Numbered from the stretch's first letter, positions 1 to 7,828 are shown. The stretch: 10,771 nt of DNA from Sulfurimonas sp. (GCA_027047745.1 JALTUB010000369.1:1-10771), one strand, 5' to 3'. Numbers and translations are program-made. The notes: generated by a model from the sequence alone, not told the origin.

Positions 1-2
1 CG

Positions 3-815
3 ATAGAAGAGGCTTTTGTTAAAACTCGTGCTATTCCTTATGGCATACAGATTAAAGCAGGAACATTTAAAAGTGATTTTGGTCGTATCAACTCTAAACA
101 TCAGCATACATGGCAGTTTGACACACAACCTATCATATATAAGTCACTATTTGGACCTGATGGCATAAGTGACGCTGGGGTACAAGCCCAATGGGTAGCA
201 CCGACTGATACTTACCTTATGGCAGGAGTTGAAGCCTTTGCAGGAGCAAACACCAGAAGCTTTGGAGCTGATACTCAGAACAAACATCTTTATGTTGGCT
301 ACTTAAAAAGTAGTGTAGATATTGGTAATGATTTATCTGTTTTAGGAGGTGCTAGTATCGCTCATGGTGATAACTATGATAACAATGTAACAAATCCTAC
401 AAATATATATGGTCTTGACTTAACACTTCGTGATCAACTTGGTAGTTATTCATCTCTTATTTGGCAGAGTGAATTTTTACAAAGAGATAAAAAACTTAGC
501 ACAAGAACTGATAAACAGTCAGGACTATACTCAGAACTCATCTATCAATACAACAACAACTGGTACACAGGTATTCGTTATGATACTATTTTGAAAAATG
601 ACACGGTTCTTCCAGCTATATATAACAATATTGACACAAGTAACTTAAATAGATACACAGCAAAAATCGACTATCATCCATTTCCTATGTCTCGTTTAAG
701 ACTACAATACACTTATGACAGAACTAAGGTTATTGCAGGAGAGAGAAAGAACACAAGTGAAATTTCACTAAGTTTAAACATTGCAGCTGGCGCTCATGGC
801 GCACACAATTATTAG
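3..815 (+). CDS. Outer-membrane beta-barrel protein, probably metal-linked (5' partial)
   Basis: The reading frame is open from the first bases of the window, so the gene starts upstream; 270 residues are visible. A methionine at 219 is internal, because the frame before it codes well. Alternating polar and aromatic residues, short turns and a final tyrosine are typical of an outer-membrane barrel. The stretch at bases 105-158 (HTWQFDTQPIIYKSLFG), followed by a GVQAQWVAPTD motif, resembles from memory a family often annotated as zinc-regulated outer-membrane receptor. The C-terminus GAHGAHNY carries two histidines beside the terminal aromatic residue. It ends 9 bases before a ZnuA-like gene, which fits a role in moving metal across the outer membrane. 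No plug domain can be judged because the 5' part is missing. It could instead be a general porin-like protein. Confidence 0.75.
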   Translation: MEEAFVKTRAIPYGIQIKAGTFKSDFGRINSKHQHTWQFDTQPIIYKSLFGPDGISDAGVQAQWVAPTDTYLMAGVEAFAGANTRSFGADTQNKHLYVGYLKSSVDIGNDLSVLGGASIAHGDNYDNNVTNPTNIYGLDLTLRDQLGSYSSLIWQSEFLQRDKKLSTRTDKQSGLYSELIYQYNNNWYTGIRYDTILKNDTVLPAIYNNIDTSNLNRYTAKIDYHPFPMSRLRLQYTYDRTKVIAGERKNTSEISLSLNIAAGAHGAHNY

Positions 816-824
816 GAGAGAGAG

Positions 825-1706
825 ATGTTACGATTATTAATTATTGGATTTTTATTACAAGGGGTACTTTTTGCCTCACTTAGAGTAGATACGACTTACG
901 CAACTCTTGGAGCAGTTGCACAAAAAATAGGTGGCGATTTGGTAGATGTTACAGTTTTAGGAAGTGCCAAATATGACCCACACTTTATAGTTCCAAAACC
1001 CTCACTACTCTCTAAACTTCGTCGTGCAGACCTTCTCATCATGAACGGAGGAGGATTAGAACTTGGATGGTTACCTCCACTTCTAAGAAGTGCGAACAAT
1101 GCAAAGATACGAGTAGGAGCAAAAGGTTTTTTAGATATGTCACACTTTATCACTATGATTGATGTTCCTACTGCAGTTTCAAGAGGTTTTGGAGATGTTC
1201 ATGCCCAAGGTAATCCTCACTACTCTAGTGACCCTTACACAGTTCCTATTATGGCAAAAGCAATAGCTGCAAAACTTATAGAGTTAGATACGGAGCATGA
1301 AAAGATTTATAAAACAAATCTAACTAACTTTTTAAAAGAGTGGAGTGTTTATCTAAAAGGGTTTGATTCTCAAATGAAAAGCTGTAAAGTTAAAAAAGTA
1401 GTGCAGTATCATGAACTTTTTAACTACTTTTTAGACCGTTATGACATAAAAAGTTTTGGAACAATAGAACCACTTCCAGGTATATCTCCAAGTTCAAAAC
1501 ATACTATACAGATCATTAACATCATGAAAAACAATGGAGTAAAAACTATCTTACAAGATGTTTATCATGAGAAAAAAACGGCTGCTTTTATAGCAGGTAA
1601 AACAGGTGCAAGAGTAGTGATTATCCCTCATGATGTTAAGTCTGTCAAAGAGGCTGATACACTTGAGCATTTTTACAACACTATAGCGAAGAGAATATGT
1701 CAATAA
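825..1706 (+). CDS. ZnuA-like periplasmic metal-binding protein of an ABC transporter
   Basis: This 293-residue protein has a short signal peptide (about residues 1-17) and the layout of the ZnuA/TroA cluster A-I family, which captures Zn2+ or Mn2+ in the periplasm and passes it to an ABC-3 permease. Candidate metal ligands fit the family positions: H53 in a DPH motif, H132 in NPHYSSDP, H196 in QYHEL, and a fourth around H269/D270 (IPHD). The NPH-Y-x-DP signature is particularly diagnostic. There is no long His-rich loop of the kind seen in many zinc-specific ZnuA proteins, so the metal cannot be assigned with certainty. The ATG has a strong AGGAGAG ribosome site just upstream. The 3' end overlaps the permease gene, which indicates translational coupling. 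Confidence 0.9.
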   Translation: MLRLLIIGFLLQGVLFASLRVDTTYATLGAVAQKIGGDLVDVTVLGSAKYDPHFIVPKPSLLSKLRRADLLIMNGGGLELGWLPPLLRSANNAKIRVGAKGFLDMSHFITMIDVPTAVSRGFGDVHAQGNPHYSSDPYTVPIMAKAIAAKLIELDTEHEKIYKTNLTNFLKEWSVYLKGFDSQMKSCKVKKVVQYHELFNYFLDRYDIKSFGTIEPLPGISPSSKHTIQIINIMKNNGVKTILQDVYHEKKTAAFIAGKTGARVVIIPHDVKSVKEADTLEHFYNTIAKRICQ

Positions 1707-2437
1707 TTGAACTTTTATGGCCAGCCTTTGTGCTAGCTATTGCCCTTGTTTTTATACATACTATCTTTGGTATCGAGATTATAAAAAGAGGAGTTATATT
1801 TACTGATTTGGCTATCGGTCAAATCGCAGCAAGTGGGATGGCTATAAGTATCGCCTTTATGGGTGGTGCTTATCAAAGTGTTATGACTCTGCTTTTTGCT
1901 ATCTTAGGTGCTGGGATAATCACTTGGGCTACTAAAAAGATAAAGAGGATTGAAGCTTTTATAGGTCTTCTTTATGCTTTTGGTATATCTTCTATCATGC
2001 TGATTTTAGCACAAAGTGCTGAGGGAACTGAACTTTTTTCAAAACTTAGTGCTGCTGATATTCTCTTCACTACACCTGAAGATTTATACAAAGATTTAAG
2101 TGTTTATGGTGGAGTAGCATTAGTGATGTTATTTGTTTATCCAAGGCTAAAAGGACTAGCACAAGAGTTGTTATTTTTTACCATGTTAGCTATCACGGTT
2201 ACATCTTCAGTCCAGTCTGCTGGGGTTTTAGTGGTATTTGCACTTCTTATCGCACCAGCTTATGCAGGTTTAACTCAAAAAAGATTTAAAACTTTTGGTT
2301 TTGCTACTATCTTTGGTTCTATTTCCATACTTGTAGCTCTTTTTGTTTCATATCATTTTGATTTGCCTACAGGATATACTATTATTTTTACAACTGTAAG
2401 CTCATCTTTAGCTTTTGTTACTATTAAAAGTATATAA
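1697..2437 (+). CDS. ZnuB-like metal ABC transporter permease (ABC-3 family)
   Basis: A 246-residue, highly hydrophobic protein with about seven or eight predicted membrane spans, matching the ABC-3 (ZnuB/MntB/TroB) permease family. Supporting stretches are RGVIFTDLAIGQIAASG near residues 31-47, where the family interacts with its ATPase and substrate path, SAGVLVVFALLIAPAYAGL in the second half, and SYHFDLPTG near the C-terminus. The commonly seen GDALSHA version of the first motif is altered here, with Q in place of H, as in divergent subfamilies. The ATG lies inside the last codons of the ZnuA-like gene (10-base overlap), so the two are probably co-translated. No ATPase gene follows, and that subunit must come from upstream or elsewhere. 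Confidence 0.9.
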   Translation: MSIIELLWPAFVLAIALVFIHTIFGIEIIKRGVIFTDLAIGQIAASGMAISIAFMGGAYQSVMTLLFAILGAGIITWATKKIKRIEAFIGLLYAFGISSIMLILAQSAEGTELFSKLSAADILFTTPEDLYKDLSVYGGVALVMLFVYPRLKGLAQELLFFTMLAITVTSSVQSAGVLVVFALLIAPAYAGLTQKRFKTFGFATIFGSISILVALFVSYHFDLPTGYTIIFTTVSSSLAFVTIKSI

Positions 2438-2457
2438 TTTACAAAAGGAAATTAGTC

Positions 2458-3021
2458 ATGAAAAAAATTTTACTATCAACAGCACTACTAAGTCTCACTT
2501 TGTTAAATGCAGCTACTACTCAAGAGATTAAAGATGAGGCAAAAACAGCTATTGTAAAACTAAAAACTACTTTACAAACAGAGCTTAAAGCAAATATGAA
2601 AAAAGGTGGTGTACAACAAGCTGCAGTATTTTGTTCAAATAGGGCTTCGGATATTACTCATGCTGTAAATATCAGTTTTGCAAATCATGCAAAGATAAGA
2701 CGCATCTCACTAAAACCTAGAAACAGTGCAAACTCTCCAAAGTCAGATGAGAGGATCGTTTTAGAACAGATGCAAAAAGATATTGACAATGGTAAAAAGC
2801 TAAAGCCTTTGATTGTAAAACAGATATATAAAGATACATACAAGGTGTATAAACCGATTTTTATAAACAAGGGTGTCTGTCTAAAGTGTCATGGAAACAC
2901 ACAGATAAGAGATGCTAAGGCTTATAAAATCATAAAACAAAACTATCCTAACGATAGAGCTATTAACTATAAAATGAATGACTTTAGAGGTGCATTTGTT
3001 GTTACTATTGTAAAAAAATAG
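2458..3021 (+). CDS. Secreted c-type haem protein, DUF3365 (Tll0287-like) family
   Basis: This 187-residue protein has an N-terminal signal peptide (about residues 1-18, cleavage near LNAA) and a single haem-c motif CLKCH at residues 141-145. Other conserved features of the DUF3365/Tll0287-like family are visible: C59 in the AVFCSNRASDI segment, an RRISLKPRNSANSP stretch, and a C-terminal YPNDRAINYKMNDFRGAF segment. Members are periplasmic or the sensory part of larger proteins, and the exact reaction is not established. This copy is a stand-alone domain. A ribosome site AAAAGGAAA precedes the ATG by a normal distance. It lies 20 bases after the permease and is probably in the same transcript. 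Its stop is 9 bases from the end of the convergent addB gene, with no visible terminator hairpin between them. Confidence 0.88.
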   Translation: MKKILLSTALLSLTLLNAATTQEIKDEAKTAIVKLKTTLQTELKANMKKGGVQQAAVFCSNRASDITHAVNISFANHAKIRRISLKPRNSANSPKSDERIVLEQMQKDIDNGKKLKPLIVKQIYKDTYKVYKPIFINKGVCLKCHGNTQIRDAKAYKIIKQNYPNDRAINYKMNDFRGAFVVTIVKK

Positions 3022-3030
3022 TTATTTAAG

Positions 3031-5370
3031 TTATCGTCCACACATGAGAGAGTATTCACAAAACTGACAAGGTTTTGTGTCCTCGCATTTAGCAAAGTTT
3101 ACCTCAGTTATGTTTAACAAATCTTTTATATTTGATTCTAAAACACCTAGTTTTTCATTTAAAAAACTCTCAGGAACTATTTTAGACTCTTTAAGGTCGT
3201 AAAAACCACAAGAGACATCTCCAAGTTCTCTAGCAAGTAGATAGTAAAATTCAAGCTGAAAATCTGTTGCCTCTGTGAAGTTATTTTTATTGTAAAGTTT
3301 ATATGAACCTGTTTTATAGTCTAAAACTTTTATCTCTTCATCTCTTCTGTCTATTCTATCTATCTGCCCAATAAGAGTCATCCCAGCAAACTCTACTTGC
3401 ATACTCTCTTCACAGTAAGCAACACTCCAACCATCACTAAAGCGTTTTATCTCAATTTCACAAAAACTATCCATTCTCTTTTTTTGCATAGCTATAAGAT
3501 AACTATCTAACTCACTCTCACCCTTAGCATCATCCAAAGCCTTATGCAAATCTTTTTTTAACATCTCAACATCGTCATAGCTATTGCGTTTAATATATAA
3601 CTCTTTTAAAGCAAGGTGAACTGCGTTTCCTATCTCATACTCTTTAGGCATATCTTTTGGTATCTCATGAGACTTTATATGCTTGATATATGAAAAGTAG
3701 TATTTTCGTTTACAATCTAAAAATGTTCTAAGTCTTGTTGATGATAATCTTATATCTTTAAAACTATAATCTTCAACTATCTCCTCTTGAGTAAACTCCT
3801 CTTTTTTATCTTTAGCAAAAAGTATCTTTGCGTATTCACTCTCATCATAAAAGTTTTCAGCCTTAATACCTAGCTGTTTTAAAAAACGAGATTCACTACT
3901 CTCACTAGAGTTTACAAATGAGATTGCTACCTCTTTTGAGTTGTTTATCAACATCTCATAATAATGCTTTTGAAGATTTTCTCTATCGCTCATCGTTGGT
4001 AGATTTGAGTTCTCTCTTATCTTTGTGTTTAAAAACATATCTTTATCACTTCGTTTAGGAACATTTTTATCACTAAAGTCTATAATAATAACTCCATCAA
4101 ACTTAACCGAACGAGTCTCTAAAACACCCATAACAGTAACCTTACCACCTCTAACATCATCCAAGCTTCTTGAAGCCAAACGAGATAAAAATATATTTAG
4201 TAATGACTTAATATTCATATCATGAACAAAGGGCAAAATCGTTTTAAACTTATGTACCTCTTCATCATAAATCTTCAACTCTGATTTTACTTTAAAAAAC
4301 TCTTTAGCTTCTGTTAAAAAAGCTACGAAATCAACATCAGAACTCTTTTGATGATATATAGATACTAAAGGAAGATATAGTTCATCCCCTACTCTTTGGA
4401 GTCTATGAAAATTTTCTTGTGATTTTTGTTCTATCGTTTTGAGTGTTGCATTTAGTTTTGCGTAAACGCTACTATCTCTATATGGCTCTCCCATGGCAAA
4501 GTTGAAATTAAACTTCTCATCAAAGCTTCTTAGTGTTTTTGCCATTGGCTCATCAGGAAGCACAACAGCTATATTTTCACTCTTGTAACCTTTGTTTACA
4601 AATTCATAAATCATTCTTTTAACAAAGGCAACCTGCAAAAGTGACTCGCTAAAACTCTCACATGAGACTTTTGAATCTTTTTTGATTTTATCTTTTGAGA
4701 TTATACTTTTTGTATTTAAAGATATTTTATACACAAATCCAGTTTCAAGTTCTATTCCCTTTTCTAAAAATCTATTTTGCATTTTTTTATTAAACGCAGT
4801 AGTTGAAAATATTAGTGATATATCTGAATATAGCGTACATTTTTCTAAAAGTTCAAACTCAAAGTTTGTCAGATGTCCATCTACATAAATCTTTATCTTT
4901 TCATGAACCTGTGCATAATCTTCATGAAAAGTGTAAAGTTTTGGTAAAAAGATTTTATCCAATACTTTTCTTTCAAGGCATAATTTTTCATAGCGATGAT
5001 ACAACTCTGTAAGTATGCTTATATGCTCTTCATACTCTGCATATACATCTGCTAAACCTAAACTGTTTATATCACACAACTCTGCACTTAACTCTTGAAA
5101 AAACTTAAATATATATGTGCTGTTTTTTGTAAAAGTAAAGAAATTTCTCTCTATTTGTAAGGTAGAAAATGCAGAAAAATCAGAAGCTTCTAGAAGTAGG
5201 AGGACACGACTATCTTCATCAATAGTTTTAAAATCTTCTACAAAACAAAGATTTGTGATAAACTCATGCATTGTGAGATAATTTGGTAAAAATGAGATTT
5301 TGGTATCGGAGTGTAGCTGCTCGTAACGAATAGCACGAGCAGAGGGGAGGACAATGGTTAATTTATCCAT
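3031..5370 (-). CDS. addB: AddB-type helicase-like/PD-(D/E)XK nuclease subunit
   Basis: This 779-residue protein is probably the AddB subunit of an AddAB double-strand-break resection enzyme acting with RecA in recombination repair. The C-terminal RecB-type nuclease domain is clear: H585 in GNAVH, D671 in GQIDRID (668-674), and D684/K686 in LDYKTG. Four cysteines suit the AddB iron-sulfur staple: C553 in FLDCKRKYYF, and C768, C771 and C777 at the extreme C-terminus. The middle (about 408-440, VTVMGVLETR then FDGVIIIDF) matches the degenerate helicase fold. I see no intact Walker A motif near the N-terminus, so it is unlikely to be an active ATPase. It is shorter than Firmicutes AddB (about 1,150 residues), as expected for this phylum. 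No addA lies in the window. It starts 6 bases after the FixH-like gene and is the last gene of the oxidase operon seen here. Confidence 0.85.
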   Translation of the reverse strand: MDKLTIVLPSARAIRYEQLHSDTKISFLPNYLTMHEFITNLCFVEDFKTIDEDSRVLLLLEASDFSAFSTLQIERNFFTFTKNSTYIFKFFQELSAELCDINSLGLADVYAEYEEHISILTELYHRYEKLCLERKVLDKIFLPKLYTFHEDYAQVHEKIKIYVDGHLTNFEFELLEKCTLYSDISLIFSTTAFNKKMQNRFLEKGIELETGFVYKISLNTKSIISKDKIKKDSKVSCESFSESLLQVAFVKRMIYEFVNKGYKSENIAVVLPDEPMAKTLRSFDEKFNFNFAMGEPYRDSSVYAKLNATLKTIEQKSQENFHRLQRVGDELYLPLVSIYHQKSSDVDFVAFLTEAKEFFKVKSELKIYDEEVHKFKTILPFVHDMNIKSLLNIFLSRLASRSLDDVRGGKVTVMGVLETRSVKFDGVIIIDFSDKNVPKRSDKDMFLNTKIRENSNLPTMSDRENLQKHYYEMLINNSKEVAISFVNSSESSESRFLKQLGIKAENFYDESEYAKILFAKDKKEEFTQEEIVEDYSFKDIRLSSTRLRTFLDCKRKYYFSYIKHIKSHEIPKDMPKEYEIGNAVHLALKELYIKRNSYDDVEMLKKDLHKALDDAKGESELDSYLIAMQKKRMDSFCEIEIKRFSDGWSVAYCEESMQVEFAGMTLIGQIDRIDRRDEEIKVLDYKTGSYKLYNKNNFTEATDFQLEFYYLLARELGDVSCGFYDLKESKIVPESFLNEKLGVLESNIKDLLNITEVNFAKCEDTKPCQFCEYSLMCGR

Positions 5371-5376
5371 GTGTTC

Positions 5377-5877
5377 TTAATTCTCTATAAATATTTTGTT
5401 TCTTGTATCAACTCTTATATTGTAAAATCGGCTATATTTCCCAACTTCTACTTTGGCGATGATGTCCCAAAGACCTTTTTTCGCAAACTTTACATTTTGT
5501 ACGATGTAATTGCCATCTTTTAAAACTTCACTTTGAAGTTTCTGATCATAAGCGTGTGTTTCAGGGCGAGAAACAAAAAGTGTCAATTTAGCATTTTTTA
5601 CAATCTGACCAGTCAAGTCACTCACTTTAAAGCGAAGTGTTGACTCTTCTTTGAGTGTAGTTGGGACATAAGTGATTTTGTATTTTTTATCAAAGGCAAT
5701 TCTATTTTTAATATAATGATTTGCATTAAGTTCAGCTTGTTGATAATTAGTCATATATCTATCTGATTCTTGTATATGTGCACCTTCAACAATAAAAACT
5801 GTAGCTACACAAAAACCAAAAACTGCAATAATTGAAAATCCTATAGAATAAGGCCAAATTTTAGGACTTATTTTCAT
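5377..5877 (-). CDS. FixH/CcoH-like cbb3 oxidase assembly protein
   Basis: A 166-residue protein with one N-terminal membrane span (about residues 11-31) and a periplasmic domain. The segment after the span (YMTNYQQAELNANHYIKNRI) and the later beta-rich part (VSRPETHAYD, then GNYIVQNVKFAKKGLWDI) match the FixH family. Known CcoH/FixH proteins bind CcoN and are needed for stable assembly of the cbb3 oxidase, usually from a ccoGHIS cluster; here the gene sits in the oxidase operon itself. The ATG at 5877 has a good AAGGAGA site. The gene begins inside the end of the preceding TPM-like gene (17-base overlap), suggesting translational coupling. No ccoG, ccoI or ccoS is visible nearby. Confidence 0.82.
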   Translation of the reverse strand: MKISPKIWPYSIGFSIIAVFGFCVATVFIVEGAHIQESDRYMTNYQQAELNANHYIKNRIAFDKKYKITYVPTTLKEESTLRFKVSDLTGQIVKNAKLTLFVSRPETHAYDQKLQSEVLKDGNYIVQNVKFAKKGLWDIIAKVEVGKYSRFYNIRVDTRNKIFIEN

Positions 5878-6568
5878 TGAGTCTCCTTTTCATCTCTTTT
5901 TTATTTTTTATATATAGATACAAGGCATAGAGTAAGAAACCATAAAAAAGTATCTTAAAGCCAAATATCATATCTTGATTTGCATTGGACGAAGCATGCT
6001 CTAGCTCCAAACCCTTAGCATCTGCAATCTGCGAGGCAACATCATAATAACCATTAAACATTGCTCCGGAGTACTTTCCAAGGAGTTCTCCTTTTTTTGC
6101 TTTGTTGCCTAAAAGAGGTAAGATAGTTCCACCAGAGTCACCACTCATGTCCTTAAAGTCATCCCAACTACGAGCAAAGATGATTGCCATTGCTATAGCT
6201 TGAGCTGTTGATGCGACGGGACTTAAAACTTGTTTTTTGTTAAAATATTTATATAAAGATTTATCATTTGCCATGATATCCACTTTTGAGTTTAACTCTA
6301 CGAAAGTCATCAAGATTGTTGGTTTATGAAAGTTTTTTAAAATCTTTTTTTCATAATCACCCACTGAACTCTTTTCTGGCAATTTTTTAAGCATCAAGAG
6401 TCTGAGAGAAATCCCTGTCTTTTCATACAGTTCACTTCCTAAGATTTCTACTTCTTTTGCAAACCGAGGATTATGAATAATGTCATCTCTGTATAAATAT
6501 TTCGCCATTAACTGTGATTGAAACGATATGATGAAGATGAGGGCCGCAAGCCCTCGTGAAAATTTCAA
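5861..6568 (-). CDS. TPM-domain-like membrane-anchored periplasmic protein
   Basis: This 235-residue protein has a signal peptide (about 1-22), a periplasmic domain and one C-terminal membrane span (about 202-220) followed by a basic tail (KNKKEMKRRLNENK). The N-terminal domain resembles the TPM fold: an early segment on a long helix, a TGISLRLLMLKKL strand, a KPTILMTFVELNSKVDIMAND pair of strands, and a helix running into FARSW. I assign the family from this pattern only, so treat it as probable. The function is not known. Position between the oxidase genes and FixH suggests a role in oxidase assembly or quality control. The start is TTG: it gives a proper signal peptide and has a GGGAAG site upstream, whereas the next methionine (residue 21) would remove it. 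A GC-rich hairpin covers codons 4-11. Confidence 0.75.
   Translation of the reverse strand: MKFSRGLAALIFIISFQSQLMAKYLYRDDIIHNPRFAKEVEILGSELYEKTGISLRLLMLKKLPEKSSVGDYEKKILKNFHKPTILMTFVELNSKVDIMANDKSLYKYFNKKQVLSPVASTAQAIAMAIIFARSWDDFKDMSGDSGGTILPLLGNKAKKGELLGKYSGAMFNGYYDVASQIADAKGLELEHASSNANQDMIFGFKILFYGFLLYALYLYIKNKKEMKRRLNENKS
6537..6557 (-). other. GC-rich stem-loop at the 5' end of the TPM-like gene
   Basis: On the transcribed strand GAGGGC and GCCCTC form a perfect 6-bp stem around a 5-base loop (TTGCG), extendable by a wobble and an A-T pair. It stands out in AT-rich surroundings and begins about 10 bases after the TTG start codon. It may slow ribosome entry or mark an mRNA processing point in the long operon. 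It also encodes ordinary signal-peptide residues (RGLAAL), so it could be coincidental. Confidence 0.4.
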
Positions 6569-6578
6569 AGAAACTTCC

Positions 6579-6671
6579 CTATACTACGATTAAGTGCATT
6601 GATGGAGTGAATGCAACATAAAGAGTATATACTGCCATAAGTACAAGACCTACTGTAATAATTTTTTCCAT
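6579..6671 (-). CDS. 30-residue single-span membrane peptide in the cbb3 operon
   Basis: An ATG with an AAGGAAT ribosome site about six bases upstream opens a 30-codon frame ending in TAG. The peptide starts MEKIITVGLVLMAVYTLYVA and then continues FTPSMHLIVV, so it is almost entirely one membrane span with a charged residue only at the N-terminus. It is spaced 10 bases from the DUF4006 gene before it and 10 bases from the TTG start after it, the same spacing used by its neighbours, so it fits the operon as a real gene. I recognise no family. By size and position it could be an accessory small subunit of the oxidase, analogous to CcoQ, CcoM or CydX, but that is inference. It is too short for most automatic annotation. 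Confidence 0.75.
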   Translation of the reverse strand: MEKIITVGLVLMAVYTLYVAFTPSMHLIVV

Positions 6672-6681
6672 TTTATATTCC

Positions 6682-6891
6682 TTACTTCACATCAACAATG
6701 TGTTTTGCATTATCAACGCTAATTCTTTGAATAGATGTTTCATCTTTTATTTTATAAAAGTTTTTCGCGTTACCACTTTGTACTACTATAGCTTTATATG
6801 TCAAAAATGCAACAGCACTTAGCAATATAACTACAGCAACAACAAATCCACCAGCTCCGTCAACAGCAAATACATTTCTATTTTCGTTCAT
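6682..6891 (-). CDS. DUF4006-family small membrane protein
   Basis: A 69-residue protein with one membrane span (about residues 14-34) after a short soluble start (MNENRNVFAVDGAGG) and a polar 35-residue tail predicted to be outside the membrane. The size, the NVF-x-x-DG-x-x-G start and its place directly after ccoP fit the DUF4006 family, which I know as a Campylobacterota protein found with cbb3 oxidase genes. Its role is not established; an oxidase accessory subunit or assembly factor is plausible. It starts 10 bases after the ccoP stop, with an AAGGAGC-type ribosome site lying at the end of ccoP. Confidence 0.8.
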   Translation of the reverse strand: MNENRNVFAVDGAGGFVVAVVILLSAVAFLTYKAIVVQSGNAKNFYKIKDETSIQRISVDNAKHIVDVK

Positions 6892-6901
6892 ACTTTGCTC
6901 C

Positions 6902-7828
6902 TTATTTGCTTAAGCTGGCAACATATGCACCAACTGCTTCTTTTTGTTTTTTATTAAGTTTATCAAACTTAGGCATGGTACCGATTGCACCTTTTTTACC
7001 ATTGTTTAAAACATTAACAACAAAAGCAGGTGTAAACTCTACAATATTTGGCGCAACACCATCAATACCTTTACCATCTGTTCCGTGACATGAAGAACAA
7101 ACACCAGCAAATACATTTGCACCTGCTCCAGTCATACCGTTTGCAACATAAGAAGCAACGCTATCTATTTCTGCATCAGTAATAGGTGCATAATTTTTGT
7201 TTGCATTCATTAGTCCACTACGATTTGGCATTTCACTTCCAGCATAAAGTAAATTGTTTTTTGAACCATGTTCAATTACATATTTAACACTCTTTGCAGA
7301 AATTCTCTGATTTAAGTTTGCAGCCATACCATCATTACCATCAGCAGAAATACCGTGACAAGCAACACACTCAGATAAAAATACTGATTCACCCATCTCG
7401 ACAAGTCTATCGCCAGTAATTGATGCATATTTTGATTCAAACTTTTTGTTCAGTGTTGCCACTTCTTCATTGTATTGACCAATCTGTGAAAAAGCATTCA
7501 CAGGGTAACCAATAACAAAGTACCACATACCCCAAACCATTGTTCCTAAAAATATAATAGCCCAACCAAAAGGAACATCGTTTTTATACTCACCAATGCC
7601 ATCCCAGCTTTCTTCTGCTAATTCACCAGTTGCAGTATCTACTTGCATTTGACGAACATACTTAATAACAACAAAAATTGTAATGATTACAAGTGCGGCT
7701 GCTGCTGCAACGGTTAAGATATTTATAATATCACCGTTTAGACCACCTTTTGATCCAAGAACTGTCATGTAAGTAAAACCTAGCATGACTGCTACAATAA
7801 TTATACCCCAAAGATAAATCTTATTCAT
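6902..7828 (-). CDS. ccoP: cbb3-type cytochrome c oxidase dihaem subunit CcoP
   Basis: The 308-residue CcoP subunit takes electrons from soluble cytochrome c and passes them to CcoO. Two haem-c motifs are present, CVACH at 154-158 and CSSCH at 244-248, with likely axial methionines M200 (GSEMP) and M285 (GTMPKF). Three hydrophobic spans lie N-terminal to the haem domains (about 4-24, 36-57 and 86-108); the third, after ESWDGIGEYKNDVPFGW, is the conserved CcoP anchor. The first two are an N-terminal extension relative to single-span CcoP proteins. The gene starts 9 bases after ccoQ, with an AGGAGA ribosome site, and is followed by the DUF4006 gene. Confidence 0.96.
   Translation of the reverse strand: MNKIYLWGIIIVAVMLGFTYMTVLGSKGGLNGDIINILTVAAAAALVIITIFVVIKYVRQMQVDTATGELAEESWDGIGEYKNDVPFGWAIIFLGTMVWGMWYFVIGYPVNAFSQIGQYNEEVATLNKKFESKYASITGDRLVEMGESVFLSECVACHGISADGNDGMAANLNQRISAKSVKYVIEHGSKNNLLYAGSEMPNRSGLMNANKNYAPITDAEIDSVASYVANGMTGAGANVFAGVCSSCHGTDGKGIDGVAPNIVEFTPAFVVNVLNNGKKGAIGTMPKFDKLNKKQKEAVGAYVASLSK

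Noticed and set aside
219..815. Outer-membrane protein starting at the ATG at 219
   Set aside because: The frame stays open and family-like back to base 3, and no ribosome site precedes 219, so this methionine is internal.
896..1153. 85-residue minus-strand frame inside the ZnuA-like gene
   Set aside because: It is antisense to a well-supported gene, has no ribosome site or family pattern, and has the composition of a shadow frame.
3005..3040. Bidirectional terminator between the convergent haem-protein and addB genes
   Set aside because: Only 9 bases separate the stops, and I find no stable stem-loop with a T-run.
4025..5012. Three plus-strand frames of 66-69 residues inside addB
   Set aside because: All lie antisense to a gene with confirmed nuclease motifs and show low-complexity, shadow-like composition.
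6906..7088. 60-residue plus-strand frame opposite ccoP
   Set aside because: It is antisense to the second haem domain of ccoP, without a credible start region.
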